Shown: positions 1 through 6,805 of the stretch, one piece after another | How positions within the stretch are numbered: position 1 is the first letter of the stretch | How the letters are laid out: each line of letters begins with the position of its first letter | Assembly (NCBI GenBank): GCA_003696155.1 | Contig: RFFP01000021.1 | Location: 1 to 42,841 of the forward strand | Source: Acidobacteriota bacterium | Lineage (GTDB): Bacteria > Aquificota > Aquificia > Aquificales > Aquificaceae | DNA: 42,841 nt | Direction of reading: 5' to 3' | Made by a program: the position numbers and the translations under genes | The notes under the pieces: generated by a model | Told to the model about the DNA's origin: nothing | The model's input: the letters and a program-made list of their open reading frames with translations, nothing else | The model's database searches: none

Positions 1-1729
1 AATTTTCATAATTTTCAACCGCCTTTAGAGCTCTCTCTTTTGACCAAAGCCACTGTCCCTTTTCTATTTTTATTCCTAAAAGTTCGTATCTCATCGTAGG
101 TCTATCATAGAATAAGCCACTTTTATAAAAATTAGCCCAATGCCCTTTCTTAATTTCTTCCAATGTTCTATAAGGTATTTTAAATTTTACTTGCGTTTTG
201 GAAAACCATAAAAGATTATCATATGTAATTCCAAGCTTATCTAGTTCCCCAAATTGTTTAAATAGCAAAGAAATTGGAGCACCACCTCTCTTTACAACTA
301 TCTCATTCCTAAAATTCTCCTCTCCAAAAACCTCATTCATTAAAAGCCTAACATACATATTGCCGTTGTAATCACACCTTACAAAAATGCTTCCTTTGTC
401 ATTTAATAAGTCTCTTGCCAATCTCAATCTATTTTCAAGCATAGTAATCCAAGTAGCATCTTTATACTTCACAGAATAAAAGTAATCCGCTTCTTGCTCT
501 TTATTAAAAGGCGGGTCTATATAAATAGTCTGCACTTTCTCTTTAAACTTTGGCAAAATTGTAATCAATGCTTGATAATTCTCACTCTTTATAAGCCAGC
601 CATCTAAAGCGGAATCTAAATCATCAAAAAGGGAAAGTATCTCAAGCTCTAAATCTTTGAAGTATTTCGTATCAATGGGAAGATGCTTGTATTTTGTCAC
701 CAAATACTTACCAGTTAAATCCTTCTTAAAAACATCGCTTATCTTAAAGTTTTCATCCACTAGTCCTAATTCCCGCCACTCTTTTATCTGCTCCTTGATA
801 TTTTCGTAATTCAGAATTTTTTCAATAACACTATTCCCATTTTCTTTATCTGCAATCCTATCCAGTGTAATTACATAGTTTGAATTTTTAACAAACTTTG
901 GCTTATTCCAAATCTTTACAAGCTCATCCTCAAACTGTGAGATAAAGTCAATTATTTTAAAAGCAATATCCTTCAGTATCTGTAGCTGATTTACTCTATC
1001 CGCACTCCATTCTTTTGCACCATCCCAGAAATACTGATAACTCCAAAGTTTGAATTGCTCCTGTAAGAATACCTTTGCGTTCTTGTTAATAAAGAAGTCT
1101 ACCTCACTTTGCTTTTCAAAAATCTTAAAAGCCCTTTCCAATTGCTCTTCTGTAATTTTAATGCCTTCTTTCTTTATCTTTCTTAATATCCCATCGGTAT
1201 CTGTCTTTATACCCTTTTCAGAATATAGCACATTGAAAACAATGGTCTTTTCTTCCCTTATCTTATCTAACTCAAAAACAAGTTTTCGTTTTTCATTCGC
1301 TTTTTTATTTTCAAGTTTTGATGCGTCAAAGTAAAACTTCAGCCCATCAATTTCTACATCCATACTTCTAAAAATCCTATCAGTCTTAACATAATAAAGC
1401 GAATAAGTCTTCCAGAAGAGAATTACATCTTTGTTATCAGTATAAACCTTCTCATACACATTGTTGTGAAAAGGTGTTGAGTTGAAATAAACCGAACCAC
1501 TTTCGCTAAAGTATCTGCTAAAGAAAGAATAAAGCTTATCAAAAAGCTCATCTCTAAAATGGGGATATTTCTCTAAAGCCTTTTCAATATCCTCCTTGAG
1601 AAGGCTCTCAATCTTACTGTAGTAATTGGATTTTATTTTCATCAAGTTTACAAATCCTCCAACACCCTCAATCTTAGCTCCGATAAAAATATCTTGTAGT
1701 GCTTTGTAAAATTTTTGTTCCTTTGTCAT
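1..1729 (-). CDS. Type III-like adenine DNA methyltransferase (Mod), C-terminus cut by window edge
   Basis: Open from ATG at 1729 to the window edge: 576 codons with no stop. The catalytic motif IV reads TIYIDPPFN, with Asp405-Pro-Pro-Phe408, preceded by a motif-X-like SENYQAL. That order (X, then DPPF, with FxGxG expected further on) is that of beta-class N6-adenine methyltransferases such as type III Mod subunits; the FxGxG motif would lie off the left edge. About 390 residues precede the catalytic core, a long lysine-, phenylalanine- and aspartate-rich extension typical of very large Mod-like proteins. The DNA is visibly more AT-rich than everything to its right, which suggests horizontal acquisition. 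A TATAAT at 1743-1738 lies 8 nt before the ATG with no Shine-Dalgarno, so the mRNA is probably leaderless. Whether a Res/helicase partner follows cannot be seen. Confidence 0.88.
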   Translation of the reverse strand, partial: MTKEQKFYKALQDIFIGAKIEGVGGFVNLMKIKSNYYSKIESLLKEDIEKALEKYPHFRDELFDKLYSFFSRYFSESGSVYFNSTPFHNNVYEKVYTDNKDVILFWKTYSLYYVKTDRIFRSMDVEIDGLKFYFDASKLENKKANEKRKLVFELDKIREEKTIVFNVLYSEKGIKTDTDGILRKIKKEGIKITEEQLERAFKIFEKQSEVDFFINKNAKVFLQEQFKLWSYQYFWDGAKEWSADRVNQLQILKDIAFKIIDFISQFEDELVKIWNKPKFVKNSNYVITLDRIADKENGNSVIEKILNYENIKEQIKEWRELGLVDENFKISDVFKKDLTGKYLVTKYKHLPIDTKYFKDLELEILSLFDDLDSALDGWLIKSENYQALITILPKFKEKVQTIYIDPPFNKEQEADYFYSVKYKDATWITMLENRLRLARDLLNDKGSIFVRCDYNGNMYVRLLMNEVFGEENFRNEIVVKRGGAPISLLFKQFGELDKLGITYDNLLWFSKTQVKFKIPYRTLEEIKKGHWANFYKSGLFYDRPTMRYELLGIKIEKGQWLWSKERALKAVENYEN

Positions 1730-1749
1730 GGGTTATAATTATATACAAA
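1730..1749. promoter_or_regulatory. Shared divergent promoter, methyltransferase / tRNA-Gly
   Basis: The 20-bp gap contains the perfect palindrome TATAATTATA (1734-1743). It gives TATAAT on the + strand 10 nt before tRNA-Gly and TATAAT on the - strand 8 nt before the methyltransferase ATG. I see no good -35 on either side. Confidence 0.6.
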
Positions 1750-1821
1750 GCGGGCGTAGCTCAGGGGTAGAGCGTCTGCTTCCCAAGCAGAAGGTCGCGG
1801 GTTCGAATCCCGTCGCCCGCT
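1750..1821 (+). tRNA. tRNA-Gly (CCC anticodon)
   Basis: Full cloverleaf: acceptor GCGGGCG (1750-1756) pairs with CGCCCGC (1814-1820), with D-arm GCTC, anticodon stem TCTGC/GCAGA around loop TTCCCAA (anticodon CCC, reads GGG), T-loop TTCGAAT, and discriminator T1821. The CCA is not encoded. Its last base is shared with the stop codon of the convergent mutS gene. Confidence 0.96.
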
Positions 1822-4358
1822 TAGGGCTTCTTAACAAGGGCTTTCACCTTTTCCTTTATCTCTGACAGCTTCAGAAGAGCCTGAAGGGGTGTAAGGTTCA
1901 GAAGGTCAAGCTCTAAAATCTCCTCAAGTAGTGCCCTTTCCTCTTCTTTTACGCTTTCTTGATAGGTCTTTTCAAGAATGGGTAGCTGGTGGTTCAACTC
2001 AAGAGTTTTTAGAACCTCTTCCGCTCTCCTTATTATCTCCTCGGGAAGGCCTACCTTCTGGGCCACCCTTATGCCAAAGCTACCCTCCGCAGGACCAGGT
2101 TTTAGAGTGTACAGAAAGTTTATATCCTTGCCCTCCTTTGAGACAGCCATATGGTAGGTCCTTATCTGGCTATAGTGGTTAGAAAGGTCGGTGAGCTCTA
2201 AGTAATGGGTTGCTATGAGGGTTCTTGCCCTTAACTTCTTTACTATGTACTCCACTATGGCTTTACTTATAGCTATACCATCGTAGGTGGATGTGCCCCT
2301 ACCCACCTCGTCAAGGACTATAAGGCTTCCCTCGTCGGCGTTGTTCAGTATGGCGCTGACCTCAAGCATCTCGTTCATAAAGGTGGAGATACCAAGAGCC
2401 AGTATGTCTCCAGATCCTACCCTTGCGTGTATAGAGGATACAAGTCCAATGGTTGCCCTTTTGCAGGGAAGAAAAGAGCCCATATGTGCAAGAAGGGTAA
2501 GCAAGGCCACCTGTCTTATGTAGCTGGACTTTCCAGCCATGTTGGGTCCAGTTATTATGAGCAGTAAGTTCTCCTCGTCCATGTGGGTAGGGTTGGGAGC
2601 GTAGGTCTTCACAAACTCCTCTATTGTAGGATGTCTACCCTCCTCCACATAGAGCAATTTATCTTCCACGATTTCCGGCTTTGTCCAGCCCTTTTCAGAG
2701 GCTATCTGAGCCAAAGACTGAAGGTAGTCCAAAAAACCTATGAGCCTTGCATTTTCTGCCACGTCCGCAAGGGCATCTACTACCTTCCCCCTCAGGGAAA
2801 GAAAAATTTCGTACTCTATGTTGTTTATCTTCGTCTGGGATGAGAGAATCCTGTCTTCAAGGTTTTGCAGTTCATCGGTTATGAACCTCTCGGCGTTGCT
2901 CAGGGTCTGCCTTCTTCTAAAGTGGGGGGGCACGTGCTTGAGGTTTGCCTTGGTTACTTCTATGTAGTAGCCCATGACCTTGTTGTAGCCAACCTTTAAG
3001 CTCTGTATGCCCGTCTCCCTCCTAATCTTCTCTTCGTAGTCTTGCAAGAGCTGTTGAGCTTTGTCTCTGTATGCGCGGAGCTCATCCAAAAGTGGGTCCA
3101 CACCATCCCTTATAAGCCCACCGTCCTTTACACTTATAGGTGGCTCCTCCACCAAAACCCTGTCTATTTCCTCGTATAGCTCCCTCAGGTTCCTTAGTTG
3201 GCTACCTATGCCTTTGAGGGCATCCGCTGAGGCTACATCCAAAACCTTCTTTAGGTTTTGAATGCGTAAAAGAGCATGCTTTAAGAGTATAAAGTCCCTG
3301 GGTGTGGAAAGACTGCCACTTATCCTACTTACCAACCTATCAAGGTCTGCTATGTGTTTTAACTCCTCCCTTATGGCTTCCAACAGTCTTTGTCTGTTCT
3401 TGAGCTCCTCCACAGCAAGCTGAACTTTCAGTATGGTAGCCTTGTCTCTAAAGGGATGGAGTAGATGAAACCTAAGCCTCCTTCTTCCCATACCCGTGCA
3501 CGTCCTGTCTATGACCTTAAAGAGGGAGAGATCTTCCCTACCATCGTAGGACTCAAGGAGCTCTAAACCCCTCCTTGTTCTGTAGTCTATCCTGAGGTAA
3601 CCCTCGTGGCTGTAAGGTTTGGGTCTTCTTACAAAAGGTGTAAAGGATTTCTGGGTTCTCTTCAGATACAGATACAGCCCTCCAAAGACCAGAAGGTCCT
3701 TATCCTCAAAGCCCAAGGCTATAGGGTTGTATATGTTCATGTCATACATGAGCTCTTTTGCGCCTTCCTCAAAGAACTCCCAGTTTAGCCCACTTACGTA
3801 TGCGTTCAACTCTTTAAGATCAAGGTCTAAATCTTTGGGAATTAGTATCTCTTTAGGTGAAAACCTAAGGAGAAACTCCTTAGCACCTTGCAGGTCAAAC
3901 CTACCACCTACAAGCTCGCCCGTTGCAGGGTTCAGATAGGCACACAGATATTGGCTTTTTATTCTTAGCACACCACCCAGACCGCAGAGTTCCTTTTCAA
4001 AGTATGTACCTGGCGTTATAACCCTTACGACCTCCCTCCTTACCAATCCCTTAGCCTGGCTTGGGTCCTCCACCTGCTCGCATATGGCTACCTTGTAACC
4101 CTTGGATACAAGCTTGCTTATGTAGGAGCTTGCCGAATGGTATGGCACACCGCACATGGGTATGCGCTCCCTATCCTTGCCAGCAGGCCTTGAGGTCAGG
4201 ACAAGTCCAAGCTCTTTGGAACCTATATGGGCATCCTCGTAAAAAAGCTCGTAAAAGTCCCCAAGCCTAAAGAAGAGAAGGCTATCCGCATACTCCCTCT
4301 TAAAGTGGTGGTACTGGGCGAGCATGGGCGTAAGGTCTTCATTTGGCGTATTCCACAT
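1821..4358 (-). CDS. mutS: DNA mismatch repair ATPase MutS
   Basis: 845 residues, full length for bacterial MutS. It binds base mismatches and small loops as a dimer and starts repair. The mismatch-wedge Phe-x-Glu motif is F35-Y36-E37 in GDFYELF. After the connector, lever and clamp domains the ATPase domain carries Walker A GPNMAGKSS at 604-612 and the Walker B/signature LDEVGRGTSTYDG near 676, followed by a His switch in ATHYLEL. The C-terminal helical tail is present. The start codon lies 20 nt inside the 3' end of rny, so the two genes are translationally linked. The stop overlaps tRNA-Gly by one base on the other strand. No mutL is present in the window. Confidence 0.98.
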   Translation of the reverse strand: MWNTPNEDLTPMLAQYHHFKREYADSLLFFRLGDFYELFYEDAHIGSKELGLVLTSRPAGKDRERIPMCGVPYHSASSYISKLVSKGYKVAICEQVEDPSQAKGLVRREVVRVITPGTYFEKELCGLGGVLRIKSQYLCAYLNPATGELVGGRFDLQGAKEFLLRFSPKEILIPKDLDLDLKELNAYVSGLNWEFFEEGAKELMYDMNIYNPIALGFEDKDLLVFGGLYLYLKRTQKSFTPFVRRPKPYSHEGYLRIDYRTRRGLELLESYDGREDLSLFKVIDRTCTGMGRRRLRFHLLHPFRDKATILKVQLAVEELKNRQRLLEAIREELKHIADLDRLVSRISGSLSTPRDFILLKHALLRIQNLKKVLDVASADALKGIGSQLRNLRELYEEIDRVLVEEPPISVKDGGLIRDGVDPLLDELRAYRDKAQQLLQDYEEKIRRETGIQSLKVGYNKVMGYYIEVTKANLKHVPPHFRRRQTLSNAERFITDELQNLEDRILSSQTKINNIEYEIFLSLRGKVVDALADVAENARLIGFLDYLQSLAQIASEKGWTKPEIVEDKLLYVEEGRHPTIEEFVKTYAPNPTHMDEENLLLIITGPNMAGKSSYIRQVALLTLLAHMGSFLPCKRATIGLVSSIHARVGSGDILALGISTFMNEMLEVSAILNNADEGSLIVLDEVGRGTSTYDGIAISKAIVEYIVKKLRARTLIATHYLELTDLSNHYSQIRTYHMAVSKEGKDINFLYTLKPGPAEGSFGIRVAQKVGLPEEIIRRAEEVLKTLELNHQLPILEKTYQESVKEEERALLEEILELDLLNLTPLQALLKLSEIKEKVKALVKKP

Positions 4359-6048
4359 GCCTCGTCTCCCTGATGACCACCACCTTTATCTGACCTGGAA
4401 ACTGCATCTCCTCCTCTATCTTTCTGGCTATGTTCTTAGACAGCATATAAGCCTCTTCGTCGCTCATCTCCTCTGGGTTCACTATGACCCTTACCTCCCT
4501 ACCTGCCTGCACTGCGTAGGCGTTTTGCACCCCCTTAAAGGACTTGACTATCTCCTCAAGCTTCTCAAGCCTCTTGAGGTAAGCTTCCAGGGTCTCCCTT
4601 CTTGCTCCCGGCCTTGCCGCTGATAGCGCATCCGCTGCACACACAAGGGCAACCTCTGCATATCTGACCGGCTCTTCGTTGTGGTGCGCCCTTATGGCAT
4701 TGAGCACAGGGTCAGGCTCTCCGTAGCGCTTGCAGAGTTCAATGCCTATGTCCGTGTGTGAACCGCCCAGCTCGTGGGATATGGCTTTACCTATATCGTG
4801 CAAAAGCCCTGCCCTACGTGCCATTTTAGCATCAAGCCCAAGCTCTTCAGCCATGAGACCAGCCAGATAAGCCACCTCCTTTGAGTGTAGAAGTACGTTC
4901 TGAGAGTAGCTAGTTCTGTAGTAAAGCTTACCAATGTAGTAATAAAGCGAGGGGTTTATATCATAAAGGCTTAGTTCTATGCAGGCTTCTTCACCCGTCT
5001 TCCTGACCTTTTCATCCATCTCCTTCTTAACCTCTGAAACAACTTCCTCTATCCTCGCTGGGTGTATCCTCCCATCCTCTATAAGCCTTTCAAGAGCCTC
5101 TTTTGCAAGCTCCCTTCTCATGGGGTCAAAAGAGGATATGGTGACCACATCGGGGGTGTCATCTATTATCAGGTCCACACCAGTTAGGAGTTCAAAGGTC
5201 CTTATGTTTCTTCCCTCCCTACCTATTATCCTACCCTTGAACTCGTTGCTGGGAAGCTCTACCGTGGTGGTGGTGTAGTTTATGGCTATCTCCGGGGATA
5301 GTCTTTGGACCGCTGTGGTTATTATCTTCTTAGCTTCAAACTCCGCCCTTTCTTTTGCCTCCTCCTCTATTCTCTTCATTATCTTTAACCCTTCCAGCCT
5401 TGCCTCCTCTTCAGCCCTTCTTAAAACCTCAAGCCTTGCCTCCTCCATTGTCAAGCTTGCTATTCTCTGCAGTTCTAAGATTTCTCTATGCCTTAGACTT
5501 TCTATCTCCTTCTCCTTATCCTCAAGGTTTCTTATCCTGCTCTGAAGTTCCCTCTGAATCTGCTCCAGTTCCTTCTCCCTCTCTCTTATGTCCCTCTCTC
5601 TCCTGTAAAGCTCCTCTTCTCTCCTTTCAAGGGCTTCGAGCCTTCTTTCTACCATTAACTCCTTCTGTTGAAGTGAATTTTCCAGCTTTTGCACCTCTTG
5701 CTTTCTCTCCGCAAGATAGGACTCGGTTTCTCTCCTCTTTATCTCAAGGTCCTGTCTTAGCTTTTCCGCCTCTTCCTTTATAGTGTTCCTTATCCTGTCA
5801 GCCTCTTCCTGTGCAAGCTTTATAATTCGCTCGGCCTCCTTCTCCGCAGTAGACTTTATCTCTTTTCCCTCCTCTAGGGCTTTTCCAACTATTTCCTGCG
5901 CATCTCTCAGGGCTTGAGCCCTTATCTCTTCCAGGTCCACCGCAGGTTGGGTGGGAACCCCTTGGACCTTTTTCCTAGTAAGAAGTAGATAGCCTACAAC
6001 AAAAAGCAGTGCTACTACGCTTATCCCTAAAAGGAGCTCCAAGTTCAT
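4339..6048 (-). CDS. rny: Ribonuclease Y
   Basis: 569 residues. RNase Y is a membrane-anchored endoribonuclease that initiates mRNA decay. The N-terminus is a single transmembrane helix (about residues 3-24, ending in TRKK). A very long Glu/Arg-rich coiled coil follows (about 40-250), then a KH domain with IGREGRN, and the HD phosphohydrolase domain with LLHDIGK (H417, D418). It is about 50 residues longer than the Bacillus enzyme, the extra length being in the coiled coil. The ATG overlaps the fthC stop as ATGA, and its 3' end overlaps the mutS start by 20 nt, so fthC-rny-mutS form one translationally coupled leftward unit. Confidence 0.97.
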   Translation of the reverse strand: MNLELLLGISVVALLFVVGYLLLTRKKVQGVPTQPAVDLEEIRAQALRDAQEIVGKALEEGKEIKSTAEKEAERIIKLAQEEADRIRNTIKEEAEKLRQDLEIKRRETESYLAERKQEVQKLENSLQQKELMVERRLEALERREEELYRRERDIREREKELEQIQRELQSRIRNLEDKEKEIESLRHREILELQRIASLTMEEARLEVLRRAEEEARLEGLKIMKRIEEEAKERAEFEAKKIITTAVQRLSPEIAINYTTTTVELPSNEFKGRIIGREGRNIRTFELLTGVDLIIDDTPDVVTISSFDPMRRELAKEALERLIEDGRIHPARIEEVVSEVKKEMDEKVRKTGEEACIELSLYDINPSLYYYIGKLYYRTSYSQNVLLHSKEVAYLAGLMAEELGLDAKMARRAGLLHDIGKAISHELGGSHTDIGIELCKRYGEPDPVLNAIRAHHNEEPVRYAEVALVCAADALSAARPGARRETLEAYLKRLEKLEEIVKSFKGVQNAYAVQAGREVRVIVNPEEMSDEEAYMLSKNIARKIEEEMQFPGQIKVVVIRETRHVEYAK

Positions 6049-6605
6049 GACACCTTACCTCCATATATGTTTTCTTCTGTTACCACCATGTCTACAGGTC
6101 TGTCCCAGCTATCCCTTGGCACCTCGTCCACCACCTGAAATTCGTAAGCTACGCCCACCTTTAGGCCACCGAGCCTATCCATGAGCCTGTCATAATAGCC
6201 CCTGCCAAAGCCAAGGCGATAGCCTTTCTTATCAAAGACAACCCCGGGTATGAGGGAGAGCTCAACGCTCTCCGGGTTTACCTCTTCACCTTCTGTGGGT
6301 TCGAGAATGCAGAAGGACCCAGGCTCAAGCCCTTGGGTATCAATGACCTTTATAAGCCTGAGCTCTTCTCCTTCCACCCTTGGAAGGATAACGTCCTTTC
6401 CCTCACCTATGGCCCATTTAAAGAGGGGTGTTATGTCCGGTTCGCCCTTATGGGGACAGAAAAGTAGGATCCTTTTTGCCCTTCTTAGAGCCTTCAAGGA
6501 TAGAAGCCTATTTACTATAAGCTCTGAAAGCTTCTCCCTTTTCCCTTCCTCTAAACCCTCCCTTGTCTTAAGGTAGGACCTCCTTAGCTTTTCTTTTAAC
6601 CTCAT
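6045..6605 (-). CDS. fthC: 5-formyltetrahydrofolate cyclo-ligase
   Basis: 186 residues from ATG 6605. It converts 5-formyl-THF to 5,10-methenyl-THF using ATP. Family signatures are the basic N-terminus MRLKEKLRRSYLKTRE, the DITPLF segment, and the C-terminal glycine/tyrosine motif YRLGFGRGYYDRLMDR. I chose this start over an in-frame ATG 36 nt upstream because a perfect AAGGAGG (6618-6612) lies 6 nt before it; the extra residues do not look like this family. It lies directly downstream of the 6S-like RNA, an arrangement (ssrS-ygfA) known from many bacteria. The stop overlaps rny as ATGA. Confidence 0.95.
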   Translation of the reverse strand: MRLKEKLRRSYLKTREGLEEGKREKLSELIVNRLLSLKALRRAKRILLFCPHKGEPDITPLFKWAIGEGKDVILPRVEGEELRLIKVIDTQGLEPGSFCILEPTEGEEVNPESVELSLIPGVVFDKKGYRLGFGRGYYDRLMDRLGGLKVGVAYEFQVVDEVPRDSWDRPVDMVVTEENIYGGKVS

Positions 6606-6632
6606 CTTCCACCTCCTTTGTAAGTAAGGAGG
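6606..6632 (-). promoter_or_regulatory. Shine-Dalgarno and possible sequestering hairpin of fthC
   Basis: On the minus strand CCTCCTT (6632-6626) is a perfect 7-bp complement of the fthC ribosome-binding site AAGGAGG (6618-6612), with a 7-nt loop between them. The SD is 6 nt from ATG 6605. If the hairpin forms, it hides the SD. Whether it does so in vivo is inference. Confidence 0.5.
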
Positions 6633-6645
6633 GGAAGGCAAGACA

Positions 6646-6803
6646 CCCGCCCATGCCGTGGTAGGAAGAAGCCTCCGGTGGGCCCCAAAGACTAAAGGTG
6701 GGTGTCCTCCCGGAACGCCTATCAGACAGCCCCGGAGACCGGACTCCCTATCGCCTCACCATGTGGACCCCAATTTAAGCTCCTTCTCCACGTACAGGGC
6801 AGG
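6646..6803 (-). ncRNA. ssrS: Probable 6S RNA (RNA polymerase regulator)
   Basis: About 160 nt without a credible ORF between pheT and fthC. The RNA read leftward folds as 6S does. The closing stem is CCUGCCC (6803-6797) with GGGCGGG (6652-6646), one U-G pair, then CGUGG with CCACG across a 4x4 internal loop, then AGAAG with CUUCU. A large open centre follows, then a terminal stem GGGAGUCC/GGACACCC (one A-A mismatch) capped by an irregular G/C hairpin. The 5' side of the bubble contains GAGGCGAUA, close to GAGCCGAUA in E. coli 6S RNA. The position just upstream of the 5-formyl-THF cyclo-ligase gene matches the known ssrS-ygfA linkage. A 6S RNA has been reported in Aquifex. Exact ends are uncertain; the 5' end may begin in the last codons of pheT. 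Confidence 0.72.
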
Positions 6804-6805
6804 TT

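Noticed and set aside
4061-4270. Open frames on the plus strand across mutS
   Set aside because: Composition and placement are those of antisense shadows; mutS is complete and continuous.
5282-5783. Long open frames on the plus strand across rny
   Set aside because: They mirror the Glu/Arg-rich coiled coil of RNase Y on the other strand and give Ser/Leu/Pro-rich low-complexity protein.
6646-6803. SRP RNA, RNase P RNA or a THF riboswitch upstream of fthC
   Set aside because: The SRP GGAAGCAGCC tetraloop region, the RNase P conserved core (AGUCCGGGCUCC-type region with its partner) and the THF riboswitch core were not found; a GGAGUCCGG segment resembles RNase P only locally, and the RNA is far too short.
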